A stretch of 64,000 nt of DNA, from assembly GCA_964540105.1 (NCBI GenBank), contig CAZILL010000003.1, forward strand, positions 124,001-188,000, read 5' to 3'. The number at the start of each line of letters is the position of its first letter. The stretch's first letter is position 1. The translations under genes and the position numbers were made by a program. The DNA is from DATKJY01 sp964540105. Its GTDB lineage: Bacteria; Zixibacteria; MSB-5A5; GN15; FEB-12. Shown in pieces: positions 1 through 8,089 of this stretch. A model generated the notes under the pieces. That model worked only from the letters and a program-made list of their open reading frames with translations. It was not told the DNA's origin and searched no databases.

Positions 1-150
1 GGGATCACCAAAGAACAGGCGCTCTCGTTTGCGCTGGTGCTGCATGCGGCCCAGTACATCCCGATCACAGCCATGGGTTTCTATTACCTGAAGAAGGAAC
101 ATCTCTCGCTCAAGGTGCTTGAGGAAGAGGCCGCCGAGAAGCCGGACTAA
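1..150 (+). CDS. C-terminal end of a flippase-like (LPG-synthase TM type) membrane protein, partial
   Basis: The window opens inside a reading frame (frame 1) that ends with TAA at 148-150, giving 49 residues. They begin GITKEQALSFALVLHAAQY, then a hydrophobic stretch ending in GFYYLKKE, and finish with a charged Glu/Lys-rich tail. The pattern of a short amphipathic turn (xTxEQALxFALxLHA) followed by a last membrane helix and cytoplasmic tail is what I know from the C-terminus of lysylphosphatidylglycerol-synthase-type / UPF0104 flippase-like integral membrane proteins, often found in polysaccharide or lipid-carrier loci. The sugar genes that follow fit that. Only the tail is visible, so the family call is tentative. 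Confidence 0.5.
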   Translation, partial: GITKEQALSFALVLHAAQYIPITAMGFYYLKKEHLSLKVLEEEAAEKPD

Positions 151-198
151 GCCGGCAGTGGAATAACTTACGCAAACCATCCCCCTTACGTCGGTATC

Positions 199-2454
199 AT
201 GCAAAAACACCAATTGCCAAGCGGCCAAGCCAGGAGGAGAGAAGCCCTGTTTCGTCGCTGGATCATCGGATTAGTGCTACTCTCGGCCATCCTGCGTTTG
301 TGGTTTCTGTTCTACGGGGATGTCTTGCCCGTTATGTGGGATGCGCGACGATACTCAGCGGCCGCTCTCGGATTGATCAGCTTTGTTGACGGCGCGAATG
401 CTCCTACGAAGCCCGAAGAGAAAGAGTCTCCGAACCGTCTCAAGTACTACAACGACAAATATATTCAGGGAGAACAGATTGTCTGGAAACCGTATTCTCC
501 AAGTACGCTGAAAGCGGCACGAAATGACATTCTGATCGGCGGGCCCCTCTATCCTCTTGTATTAGCGACCGTGTTCTATGTTTCTCCGGCTTCAGATCTC
601 TTTGTCGCGCGTTCTGTCGGCGTGCTCATGGATCTGACTTCGACTCTGCTCATTCTCCTGATTGCAGCGCGGCTTGTAGGACGCAAGGCGGCGATAGTCG
701 TGGGGATTATCTACGCAACATACTTCCCATTCATTCAAACATCGACAATGCTCCTATTGGAGAACTCGACGACACTCCTCATGCTCTTGTCATTGTACTT
801 TCTGCTTCGGACAAGGGACGACGGCGGACGCCGGTCACTGCTTATGGGCGGGGTCACTTCGGCCTTGCTGATTCTGAATAAACCGTCGGCCATGTTCCTG
901 TGGGCGCCCCTTGCCTGCGCCCTCTTTGTTTCGTGGCGCGATGAGTATTCGATGCGAGAGAGAGTGCGCCGCATCGCGATCTACCTGGCCCCCACAGGGA
1001 TTGTTCTCGGGACATGGCTGACAATCGCCAGCGTGATCTATGGGCAGTTGACGTTGAAGGAGCCGACATATCAGGAATCCAGCCTGAGGCAGTCGTCGGC
1101 GGTGGAATCGGAAGGATACGACTTGGACATTGTAGCTCTCAACTTCTGGACAAGGCCCGTCTACAGCAATCTCCTGAGCAATTGGCTCGAATACGGAGGT
1201 CTGTTCGTCAAGAAATTCACGCGCTTGTGGTCGAGGCCGTTCAACGACTTCAGGCGGAACTTCCTCTTCCCATATAAGTTCGACGAACAGTTTCATGTCG
1301 CGATCATGTTGTTCGGGTTCATAGGACTCGTCCTGCTGGTATTGACCAATCTCAAGACAGCTGTCTGGCCAGTGGGTATTATCTTCTACTATACGGCGAT
1401 CCACGTCGTATTCCATTCGGTGTCACGTTACAGTTTTAGCGCGATTCCGATGGTCGTAATCGGTGTCGGCTTTCTGTTTGTTTCAGTGGGCGACAGTCTT
1501 CGGGGTAGCAATCGATTGAAGTGGGCTCAGTTCGCGGGTTTCGCCACGGCGATAGTGATGGCATGGGTAATTGATGTTCGATGGATCGAGACGGTATTTG
1601 GGGGGAGCATTTCGAAAAGCATAGTATATGCGGGGTTGATCGCAAAGACGCTGCTTCTTGCAGTTGGTTTGATTCTTCTCCAGAAGTTACTGCTGAGCGC
1701 TGTACCTCGGGTGAAGCGAGTGTTGTTTGTGGCAACGATCACTTTCTCACTCGCTTTGGTCGGCTGGAACAGCGTGCTGGCGCGGGATAGCTGGTCCGAT
1801 TTCGCGGCTCCGTTGACCGATCCCGGCATGAGGGCCGGAACACGATTATATATCTCGCAATTCGAGATTGTGGATTCTGCTGCGGTCCTGGCGGTCGTCG
1901 TGGACGTGAATTCTGGAAGGGAAGTAAGCGGATCGTATACACTCAGGGTCGGAAATCTCGTCAGGGACTTTCGCGTCGCGGTCGACCCGCCAAGCAACGA
2001 TTACTACATCAAATCAAACTACGAGTACTTTCTCAAGCTCTGCAACGACGCCTATCCTGAAATCCGTCAATACGTAGTCTATCCGCTCGATCCGAAGATT
2101 GTCAAGGAATACATAGACAGCCGAGGGTACATTGACATCATGATCGCCCCTAACTGGGCCGACAGCGCTGATTCAAATTACGTCGTGATTCATGGCAACA
2201 GAGCGGCTACAAATCGGACAGCCTTTGTTCCCTCGATTCCAAGCACGAGCATTGAACGATATGTCTACGCCGACGATCCTCGAGTACGAACCCGCGCAAA
2301 TTTCATGTCTGATTCTGCCGTTTCATACTATATTAGCCGTACGAGTTCCGAAATCAGTCGCGGGCAGGATCTTTCCATTCTGCCTGGAGTTCAGCGAGGG
2401 CGATATAACCTGTTTCTCGTCGTACTCCAGAATGGTACCGGCGAACTGTATTGA
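199..2454 (+). CDS. GT-C type membrane glycosyltransferase (PMT/ArnT-like)
   Basis: A 751-residue polytopic membrane protein. A first helix at about 20-40 is followed by an extracytoplasmic loop with Asp41 and Asp48 (MWDARRY), the usual position of the catalytic aspartate in GT-C glycosyltransferases that use polyprenyl-phosphate sugars. Many further helices follow (about 105-240, 255-280, 375-450, 480-530), then a soluble C-terminal domain of about 200 residues, common in GT39-like enzymes of surface glycan loci. It is followed after 18 bases by a sugar dehydrogenase, an acetyltransferase and a GT2, so a role in building or attaching a surface glycan is inferred. No strong ribosome site is visible before the ATG at 199. 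Substrate unknown. Confidence 0.72.
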   Translation: MQKHQLPSGQARRREALFRRWIIGLVLLSAILRLWFLFYGDVLPVMWDARRYSAAALGLISFVDGANAPTKPEEKESPNRLKYYNDKYIQGEQIVWKPYSPSTLKAARNDILIGGPLYPLVLATVFYVSPASDLFVARSVGVLMDLTSTLLILLIAARLVGRKAAIVVGIIYATYFPFIQTSTMLLLENSTTLLMLLSLYFLLRTRDDGGRRSLLMGGVTSALLILNKPSAMFLWAPLACALFVSWRDEYSMRERVRRIAIYLAPTGIVLGTWLTIASVIYGQLTLKEPTYQESSLRQSSAVESEGYDLDIVALNFWTRPVYSNLLSNWLEYGGLFVKKFTRLWSRPFNDFRRNFLFPYKFDEQFHVAIMLFGFIGLVLLVLTNLKTAVWPVGIIFYYTAIHVVFHSVSRYSFSAIPMVVIGVGFLFVSVGDSLRGSNRLKWAQFAGFATAIVMAWVIDVRWIETVFGGSISKSIVYAGLIAKTLLLAVGLILLQKLLLSAVPRVKRVLFVATITFSLALVGWNSVLARDSWSDFAAPLTDPGMRAGTRLYISQFEIVDSAAVLAVVVDVNSGREVSGSYTLRVGNLVRDFRVAVDPPSNDYYIKSNYEYFLKLCNDAYPEIRQYVVYPLDPKIVKEYIDSRGYIDIMIAPNWADSADSNYVVIHGNRAATNRTAFVPSIPSTSIERYVYADDPRVRTRANFMSDSAVSYYISRTSSEISRGQDLSILPGVQRGRYNLFLVVLQNGTGELY

Positions 2455-2472
2455 GAAACGATTGAGGGTATC

Positions 2473-3483
2473 ATGAAAATAGGGATTGTTGGCTGTGGGT
2501 ACTGGGGACCGAACTTGGTCAGAAACTTCTCGATTCTCGATCAGGTCGAAGTTGCAGCGGTAAGCGACCTGCGACCGGAACGCCTGGAGTTTATCCGTCG
2601 CCAGTTTCCAGGTATACGGTTGTTGACTCAGAAAGCATCGGAAGTTCTCGCTTCCAGCTCAGTCGATGCGGTCGTCATATGTACGCCGGTCTCAACGCAC
2701 TTCGAACTCGGCATGGCCGCACTCAACGCGGGTAAGCATGTTCTCATGGAGAAACCGTTCACGGCTACGGTCGGAGAGGCCGAGCAATTGATAGAGCTCG
2801 CCGAGAAGAAGAATCTGCGCCTGATGGTGGATCACACGTTCATTTACACGGGCGCGGTGCAGACGATCAAGAAGTACATCGATTCCGGTGATCTGGGGGA
2901 TCTCTACTACTTCGACTCCGTGCGCGTGAATCTTGGACTCTTTCAGCACGATGTCAACGTCGTCTGGGACCTGGCGCCGCATGATGTATCGATCATGGAT
3001 TACCTGTTGGGCCGTCCCCCGCGCGCCGTTTCGGCCACAGGCATTGCCCACTTCACCAATGGGATCGAGAATATCGCGTACATTTCGACATTCTTTGATA
3101 ACCAGCTCATGGGGCACATTCACGTAAACTGGCTGGCGCCGGTCAAAGTTCGCAAGACGCTCGTGTCAGGGTCAAGAAAGATGATCATCTATGATGATAT
3201 GGAACCCTCGGAGAAAGTGAAGCTCTATGACAGCGGAGTGGACATCACCCCCAATCGCGACCAGATCTACAACATCCTCGTTCAGTATCGCACGGGAGAT
3301 ATGCTTGCCCCGAAAATCGATCTTACCGAAGCGCTCAAGAAAGTGAGTCAGGAGTTCGTGCGCTCTATCACCGAAGGGAGAACGCCGCTCACGGATGGTC
3401 GGGCCGGCCTTCGTGTTGTCCGGATTCTCGAGGCGGCCAATCATTCCATCAAGAAGAACGGTCAAGTAATGGAGTTAGCCTAA
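2473..3483 (+). CDS. Gfo/Idh/MocA family NAD(P)-dependent sugar dehydrogenase
   Basis: 336 residues. The N-terminal Rossmann fold has the glycine motif GIVGCGYWGPN at 4-14, an acidic residue at the end of the second strand (SDLRPE, 31-36) and the family EKP motif at 93-95, whose Lys is catalytic in this family. The second domain contains WDLAPHD at roughly 168-174, matching the conserved His/Asp region of WlbA/WbpB-type UDP-N-acetylglucosaminuronate 3-dehydrogenases. The gene immediately downstream (one base after the stop) is an acetyltransferase of the WbpD/WlbB kind, so a pathway to a 2,3-diacetamido uronic acid is the best inference; the aminotransferase of that pathway is not in the window. 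Confident for the family, moderate for the substrate. Confidence 0.85.
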   Translation: MKIGIVGCGYWGPNLVRNFSILDQVEVAAVSDLRPERLEFIRRQFPGIRLLTQKASEVLASSSVDAVVICTPVSTHFELGMAALNAGKHVLMEKPFTATVGEAEQLIELAEKKNLRLMVDHTFIYTGAVQTIKKYIDSGDLGDLYYFDSVRVNLGLFQHDVNVVWDLAPHDVSIMDYLLGRPPRAVSATGIAHFTNGIENIAYISTFFDNQLMGHIHVNWLAPVKVRKTLVSGSRKMIIYDDMEPSEKVKLYDSGVDITPNRDQIYNILVQYRTGDMLAPKIDLTEALKKVSQEFVRSITEGRTPLTDGRAGLRVVRILEAANHSIKKNGQVMELA

Positions 3484-3484
3484 C

Positions 3485-4051
3485 ATGGGAGATAAAGAGT
3501 TTTTCGTGCACCCCAACGCATTGGTTGCGTCACAACGAATAGGGAAGGGAACCCGGGTCTGGGCGTTTTCCAATGTTCAGAAGGAAGCAATTATCGGCGA
3601 GGAATGTAACATCTGTGATCACTGCTTCGTGGAGAACCGCGTGATCATCGGAAACCGAGTGACAGTAAAGAACGGGGTTGCGTTGTGGGAGGGGATGACG
3701 ATAGAAGATTCAGTCTTTATCGGGCCCAATGCTGTTTTTACCAACGATATCTATCCTCGCAGCAAAGTGTACCACGAGCATGTGGACAAAACCGTCCTTA
3801 AGGAAGGTTGTACCATCGGCGCTAACGCCGTCGTCGTGGCAGGACACACGATCGGGAAGTGGGCGATGATCGGCGCCGGCTCCGTGGTCACGAAGAATGT
3901 TCCGGATTTTGCGCTCTGGTTCGGCAATCCCGCGAAGTTCGTGTCGTACATCTGCAGGTGTGCGGCCCGGCTCAGTTTTGCTGATCAGCGTGCGGTCTGT
4001 ACCTGCGGGCTGAAATATCACATCACCGACGGGCACGTATCGCCGGCATGA
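3485..4051 (+). CDS. Left-handed beta-helix sugar N-acetyltransferase (WbpD/WlbB-like)
   Basis: 188 residues with hexapeptide-repeat periodicity from about residue 15 to 145 (IGKGTRVWAFSNVQ, IGEECNICDHC, IGNRVTVKNG, IGANAVVVAGHTIG). The sequence runs FxHPxAxVxxxxIGxGTxVW near the start and GNPAKFV near the end of the helix, both typical of acyltransferases acting on UDP-2-acetamido-3-amino-3-deoxyglucuronate. The C-terminal tail carries CRC and CTCG, a short Cys-rich knuckle seen in some relatives. It begins one base after the dehydrogenase stop, so the two are almost certainly co-transcribed and act consecutively on a nucleotide sugar. The acceptor sugar is inferred from context. Confidence 0.83.
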   Translation: MGDKEFFVHPNALVASQRIGKGTRVWAFSNVQKEAIIGEECNICDHCFVENRVIIGNRVTVKNGVALWEGMTIEDSVFIGPNAVFTNDIYPRSKVYHEHVDKTVLKEGCTIGANAVVVAGHTIGKWAMIGAGSVVTKNVPDFALWFGNPAKFVSYICRCAARLSFADQRAVCTCGLKYHITDGHVSPA

Positions 4052-4067
4052 CGCCCGGAGATTGAGC

Positions 4068-4781
4068 TTGAACGACACAGTTCTGGTCGCAGTTCTGACC
4101 TTCAATGAGGGGGAAAAGCTCAAGTCGCTCGTCCGGCGTTTTCCTCAGGACAAGGGGTATCGCCTGCTTTTCGTCGACGACGGTTCAACTGATAACACAC
4201 ATGAATTCCTTGTCAGCCTCGGACATTGTGTGCTCCGTCACGAGCGGAACATGGGAGTCGGGTATGGTATCAGAGAGGCAATTTCCTTTGGACGTGCGAA
4301 CAATTGCGGGATCATAGTAGTGATGGCGGGAAATGGCAAGATGCTCCCCGAGGAGATCCCGAGGTTGGTGAATCCAATTCGGGAGGATCGGGCCGACTAC
4401 GTTCAAGGTTCGCGAAATCTCGAGGGCGGCGTTTCTCCGCACCTTCCTTTTGGTCGGAAGATCGCCATCCGGCTGTTCACCGAGACGGTCAATCTGTTTC
4501 TCGGGAAGCGAACGACGGATGTGACCTGCGGGTTTCGCGCTTATCGTTTGGATCTGTTCAACGACAAGAGCATTGATCTCGACCAGGATTGGTTGGATCG
4601 TTATGAGTTAGAGTACTATATCCACTACAAAGTTCTCACGGGCGGCTATCGTTTCGCGGAAGCCCCAGTGTCGATGGTCTACCCTGAGGACGGGCAAAAC
4701 TACTCAAAGATCAAACCGTTTACCGGTTGGTGGTCCATTCTCCGCCCTTGGATCTTCCTTGTACTGCGAATAAAAAAATAG
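4068..4781 (+). CDS. Family 2 glycosyltransferase (DPM1/polyprenyl-phosphate sugar type)
   Basis: About 237 residues of GT-A fold: VLVAVLTFNEGEKL at the N-terminus, then VDDGSTDNT, the nucleotide-sugar-binding DxD region of GT2 enzymes, followed by RHERNMGVGYGIREAI and a QGSRN segment as in dolichyl/undecaprenyl-phosphate mannosyl or glucosyl transferases. The C-terminus is short without multiple membrane helices, so it is the soluble or peripheral type. The start is ambiguous: TTG at 4062 or TTG at 4068. GGAG at 4057-4060 lies seven bases before 4068 and only one before 4062, so 4068 was chosen. It probably makes the lipid-linked sugar used by the GT-C enzyme encoded upstream (inference). 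Confidence 0.83.
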   Translation: MNDTVLVAVLTFNEGEKLKSLVRRFPQDKGYRLLFVDDGSTDNTHEFLVSLGHCVLRHERNMGVGYGIREAISFGRANNCGIIVVMAGNGKMLPEEIPRLVNPIREDRADYVQGSRNLEGGVSPHLPFGRKIAIRLFTETVNLFLGKRTTDVTCGFRAYRLDLFNDKSIDLDQDWLDRYELEYYIHYKVLTGGYRFAEAPVSMVYPEDGQNYSKIKPFTGWWSILRPWIFLVLRIKK

Positions 4782-4890
4782 CGCGGATTGCGAGTCTTTC
4801 GGCAAGGCTTCATCCCGGTAGTGAAGTAAGTTCAAACTTGACACTTTAGTCATTAGCGGCGTTCATGCGCTCCAACAAAAGGTGTTAGGC

Positions 4891-5439
4891 ATGATTAAGA
4901 AGATACTCCTGGTATTGGTCCTCTTGGCCGGTGTAGTTGCGCTCGGATACTACCAATCGACGAGGCAGGCAGCGGCGCAGCGAGACCAATATCGCCTCGG
5001 GTCGCAGAAGGGGGAACGCGAAGCAGCGCAGACCAATCAGAAACTCGATTCATTACAGGGACTGATGGGGCGAATACAAAGAGAATTCGCGGACTCACTC
5101 ACCCGCGCCGAGGCGGTTCATCGAACAGAAACTGACTCCCTGAGACAAATCATTGCGGCCAGGGATCAGGAGCTGAAACAAGCGCTGGAAAGACGTAAAT
5201 CAGTCTCTAACAAGGGGAATACTGGCAACACTCAAACTATTGGTTCAAATGAAATAACACAAAAGCACGCTCAGATTCTCGCCTACTACAAGAAGAGATT
5301 GGAGGGGCTTCCGAGGGATCTCTCTGAGTACGAAAAGCGCATCGCCGTCAATGAAGTTCGTGATGAAACCGTGAGAAAATTCTCCATCTCGAATTCTGAG
5401 CTGGAGAGAATCCGACATAATGGTAATCTGAGCGACTAA
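4891..5439 (+). CDS. Small membrane-anchored coiled-coil protein, unknown function
   Basis: 182 residues from ATG 4891. Residues 2-22 form one membrane helix (IKKILLVLVLLAGVVALGYY); the rest is hydrophilic and rich in Gln, Glu, Arg and Lys with long helical, coiled-coil-like stretches, interrupted by a flexible NKGNTGNTQ segment. AAAAGGTG ends seven bases before ATG 4891, which favours this start over GTG 4882. A TTGACA at 4838-4843 upstream lacks a convincing -10. It is followed after 15 bases by a sigma-region-4-like gene, so the two may form an operon. I do not recognise a family. Confidence 0.55.
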   Translation: MIKKILLVLVLLAGVVALGYYQSTRQAAAQRDQYRLGSQKGEREAAQTNQKLDSLQGLMGRIQREFADSLTRAEAVHRTETDSLRQIIAARDQELKQALERRKSVSNKGNTGNTQTIGSNEITQKHAQILAYYKKRLEGLPRDLSEYEKRIAVNEVRDETVRKFSISNSELERIRHNGNLSD

Positions 5440-5454
5440 TCCGACTGACTAACC

Positions 5455-5772
5455 ATGCCTCGTCGCAAGGAGTTCGAATTCGCCGAAGTACTGGTTGATC
5501 GCCTCTTTCTTGAATCCTTCGCCGTAGAACAATCAGCGTATCATCGTCACGAGGTCGACCCGGTGAAAGGGGAGGCTCTGGATCGCTTCAAGGGGCGGCT
5601 GGTATGGCACATCAATCACTCGCTCTCACCCCGACAGAAACAGGTCGTGAAGCAGTTCTTGTCCGGTAAAAAGGAGAGAGAGATCGCGCTCCAGTTGGGG
5701 GTAACGCAACAGGTCGTTCATATCTATAAGACGCGTGCTATCAGGAGGTTGCGGGTACTACTGAAATCGTAG
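5455..5772 (+). CDS. Sigma-70 region 4-like helix-turn-helix protein
   Basis: 105 residues. The C-terminal half (about 58-105) reads LSPRQKQVVKQFLSGKKEREIALQ.GVTQQVVHIYKTRAIRRLR, a helix-turn-helix closely resembling sigma-70 region 4 or a LuxR-type HTH. The N-terminal half has no region 2, so this is not a complete sigma factor; it may be a small regulator or anti/co-sigma-like protein. It follows the coiled-coil gene by 15 bases. About 450 bases without a recognised gene follow. DNA binding is well supported; function and target are unknown. Confidence 0.65.
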   Translation: MPRRKEFEFAEVLVDRLFLESFAVEQSAYHRHEVDPVKGEALDRFKGRLVWHINHSLSPRQKQVVKQFLSGKKEREIALQLGVTQQVVHIYKTRAIRRLRVLLKS

Positions 5773-5983
5773 CTGTATGTCGAACGGCTTATATATAGGA
5801 GTATTGTTCACAAAGAGAACAGCCTTATGTGTCCGAAAGAACCTTGTCGGTAGACTGAGTTATTTTCAAAGGAGGTGATTGAGCCTTTTAGTCAGTATCC
5901 CTATTGAAACGCTATCTATGGCATGTTTATCAGTAACAACTTCAAGACAAAGATAGAGGGGAAACACAAATAGGGAGCATGAG
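5773..5983 (+). other. Intergenic stretch with an exceptionally strong ribosome-site-like sequence
   Basis: No recognised gene. The sequence AAAGGAGGTGATTGA at 5868-5882 matches the complement of the 16S rRNA 3' end over about a dozen bases, yet no good start codon follows at normal spacing. A 33-codon frame from ATG 5777 ends with TGA at 5876-5878, inside that sequence; a 25-codon frame can start at TTG 5879 but is only three bases from the purine run. Neither peptide is recognisable. Confidence 0.3.
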
Positions 5984-6157
5984 ATGCCAAAGAGAAAAGA
6001 GGCTGAGAAGTTTGCTGTGACTGGAGCGAAGGACTGTTGGCATTCCTATAGCCTTCAGATTCTTCCGCCAAGCCGCTTCGTTGATGTGGTCGGCGGAATT
6101 CTTAGAGGTCGATACGTTCTCATAAACTCCAAGTTGCAGGACAGGGCCGCACTATAG
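5984..6157 (+). CDS. Possible 57-residue hypothetical protein
   Basis: A short frame of 57 codons starting MPKRKEAEKFAVTGAKDCWHSY and ending DRAAL. AGGGAG at 5972-5977 sits six bases before ATG 5984, a good ribosome site. A palindrome (6172-6193) and a terminator-like hairpin (6222-6260) follow, giving the unit a plausible end. The N-terminus is basic; no membrane helix or known motif is seen. Short length and lack of recognised relatives keep confidence low. Confidence 0.3.
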   Translation: MPKRKEAEKFAVTGAKDCWHSYSLQILPPSRFVDVVGGILRGRYVLINSKLQDRAAL

Positions 6158-6171
6158 TTTTCTCAGTTGAA

Positions 6172-6193
6172 GCGTACGTACGTTCCCGTACGC
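6172..6193. repeat. Inverted repeat GCGTACG / CGTACGC
   Basis: Seven-base perfect arms with an eight-base centre that itself contains TACGT, so alternative pairings exist. It lies between the small frame ending at 6157 and the terminator at 6222. It could be an operator or part of the transcript end; nothing decides between these. Confidence 0.4.
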
Positions 6194-6221
6194 GATAATG
6201 ACAGATTGCGGCAGCGAGTTT

Positions 6222-6260
6222 GGGGGACCCGGACATCAGAATGGGTCCTCCCTTTTATTT
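6222..6260 (+). terminator. Rho-independent terminator before the ZIP gene
   Basis: GGGGGACCC (6222-6230) pairs with GGGTCCTCCC (6243-6252) with one G-T wobble, closing a 12-base loop, and is followed directly by TTTTATTT. It would end transcripts from the small upstream genes. Confidence 0.7.
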
Positions 6261-6323
6261 ACCAGTTGATCGCAAGCGATTTAGCTTGACTCCCTAAATC
6301 CTCTGGCCTTTTTTCCCGAACCG

Positions 6324-7064
6324 ATGAATGGCACTCTTTTCCTCTACAGCATTGTCTTGCTTGGCGTTGCGTTTGCTGGCGGCCTGGTCGCTCTGGCCAA
6401 ACAGTGGTCGGATCGTCTGCTGCACGCCTTTGTCTCTTTTGGAGCCGGTGTCTTTCTCGGGGCGGTGTTCTTTGAGCTCTTGCCGGAGGCGATGACCCAG
6501 GCAGATAATCGCGCCGTTGGTGTCGCCGTTCTCGCCGGTTACCTCCTGATTTTCTTCATTGAGCGCATCCTTTTGGCGTCGGGAGAGGGAGGTTACGATC
6601 ACAATCACAAAGTCATTTCCATGGCAGTCTTCTTCGGGCTGTCGGTGCATTCCTTGATCGATGGATTGGGTTTGGCTGTCGGCGTAAGGGACGCTCGACT
6701 GGGCCAGATCGTGTTTGCCTCGATTCTGTCTCACCATATCCCAGCGGCGTTTTCGTTGGCCTCATTATTGATTCTCGCTCGCTTCTCCAAGAGAAAGGTC
6801 GTTGCTCTCCTGCTCCTCTTCTCCGCCACCCCGCCTCTGGGAGCCTTCCTGATCCAACCCCTTCTCTCGTCCGCTTCCGATCAGCTTTTTGTCTACCTCA
6901 TCGGTCTGATGTCGGGCACGTTTCTGTATGTGGCGACCGGCGATCTGCTGCCTGAGGTCTTTCATTCCAAGGTGGGTCGATGGAAAAACCTCTTGCTCCT
7001 CGGGGTCGGTTTGGCTCTGATGGCGGCGATTAGCTTTGGATTCGAACATGTGCACGAGCATTGA
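6324..7064 (+). CDS. ZIP family divalent metal transporter
   Basis: 246 residues with about eight membrane helices. ZIP signatures are present: HSLIDGLGLAVG in helix IV (about 112-123) and SHHIPAAFSLAS in helix V, giving the His/Asp/Glu residues of the metal path, and ATGDLLPEVFH near the end. A His-rich loop (GGYDHNHK) lies between helices III and IV and the protein ends FEHVHEH; such His clusters bind Zn or Fe in relatives. ZIP proteins bring Zn, Fe or Mn into the cytoplasm. In a haem-rich organism iron supply is a reasonable guess, but the substrate cannot be read from sequence. It stands alone, with a terminator before it. Confidence 0.85.
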   Translation: MNGTLFLYSIVLLGVAFAGGLVALAKQWSDRLLHAFVSFGAGVFLGAVFFELLPEAMTQADNRAVGVAVLAGYLLIFFIERILLASGEGGYDHNHKVISMAVFFGLSVHSLIDGLGLAVGVRDARLGQIVFASILSHHIPAAFSLASLLILARFSKRKVVALLLLFSATPPLGAFLIQPLLSSASDQLFVYLIGLMSGTFLYVATGDLLPEVFHSKVGRWKNLLLLGVGLALMAAISFGFEHVHEH

Positions 7065-7136
7065 CGATGTTTCTGGGCTGATCGTTAGAACAATTGTATA
7101 ATGCATCTATAGTGATCGCAGGAGATCCTTGAATTT

Positions 7137-7655
7137 ATGCTCTTACGACAGATACTGATTCTTCTCGCTCTTGCAGCAGTTTTTGGTATGGGGGGAAACC
7201 TCGTCTTTCCCAACAGAATCGACTACATTGGGAAATTCAGAGACTTAAGCGGCGGATCGGGGCCGATTGTTCCGCCCAGCGCTCAGGCGGGGGATCCGCC
7301 TTTCATTGACATCAATGTTGCACAAATGCAGCACTCCGTAGCCAGAGACATGTGGGTAGACGCGCGCAATCCCGAGGAGTTCGAATGCGGGACCATTCCG
7401 GGGTCAATCAACATTCCGTTTGAGAAGCTGCCGGACGGCGATCTGGGCGTGTATATCGATTCCTGCCTAGGCAGTGTTGCCAAGGATCATGGCATCATTG
7501 TGTTTTGTTCGGGCGAGGAGTGCGATCTATCCCTTCAGTTGGCGCGCAATCTGAAGGAATTGGGATACACCCACCTCTCGATCTTTTTTGGTGGAGCGCG
7601 CGAATGGGAGAAGTTCGGCCTCGAGACGCAGCGGAGGAAGAAATGCGGCGCCTGA
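7137..7655 (+). CDS. Membrane-anchored rhodanese-domain protein
   Basis: 172 residues. An N-terminal hydrophobic segment (2-23) acts as signal anchor or uncleaved signal; the rhodanese domain spans about 55-165 with DARNPEEFECGTIPGSINIP and the active-site loop VFCSGEECD, whose Cys (about 123) carries persulfide in the family. GGAG at about 7121-7124 precedes ATG 7137; a TATAAT at 7097-7102 without a clear -35 may be its promoter. The next gene, a MauE/DoxX membrane protein, overlaps its last 13 bases, indicating translational coupling and a shared periplasmic sulfur or thiol-redox role (inference). Confidence 0.8.
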   Translation: MLLRQILILLALAAVFGMGGNLVFPNRIDYIGKFRDLSGGSGPIVPPSAQAGDPPFIDINVAQMQHSVARDMWVDARNPEEFECGTIPGSINIPFEKLPDGDLGVYIDSCLGSVAKDHGIIVFCSGEECDLSLQLARNLKELGYTHLSIFFGGAREWEKFGLETQRRKKCGA

Positions 7656-8089
7656 TCGACAATGATTTCCTGACAGTCCTTTCGCGGCTCGTGATAGGGG
7701 GGATGTTCATCTATGCCTCGTTCTATAAGATCGTTGATCCGGGTGAGTTCGCCAAGTCAATCTGGTTCTATCATCTGGTTCCCGGGAAGCTGATCAACTT
7801 GTTAGCGCTGATTCTTCCCTGGCTGGAACTGTTGGCAGGGATTGGCCTGATTCTGGGAGCGCTCTACCGTGGTGCGGTCGTCTGGGTCAATGTGATGATG
7901 ATCGTGTTCATTATCGCTCTGGCGTCGACAATATTCAGGGGAATCAGTATCGATTGCGGTTGCTTCAAGGCCGCCCAGGCAGCCACGCACAGCGCGTGGA
8001 AGTCTCTTCTATTCGACCTCGGGGCTATGTTCCTGGCGATCCAGCTTTTGATGAGTCGATCGCGTCGGTGGTTCCTCAGCTCACGTTAG
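7643..8089 (+). CDS. MauE/DoxX family redox-associated membrane protein
   Basis: 148 residues, four membrane helices. The family pattern is clear: SRLVIGGMFIYASFYKIVDPGEFA at the start, then a loop SIDCGCF at about 107-113 with two cysteines as in MauE proteins, which help form disulfides or deliver reducing equivalents. ATG 7643 was chosen because the conserved first helix begins right after it and GGAGG lies just upstream. The 3' end overlaps the end of the convergent pilQ gene by four bases. Confidence 0.78.
   Translation: MRRLIDNDFLTVLSRLVIGGMFIYASFYKIVDPGEFAKSIWFYHLVPGKLINLLALILPWLELLAGIGLILGALYRGAVVWVNVMMIVFIIALASTIFRGISIDCGCFKAAQAATHSAWKSLLFDLGAMFLAIQLLMSRSRRWFLSSR

Noticed and set aside
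835..1416. 193-codon minus-strand frame
   Set aside because: Antisense to the GT-C glycosyltransferase, which has continuous membrane-protein character.
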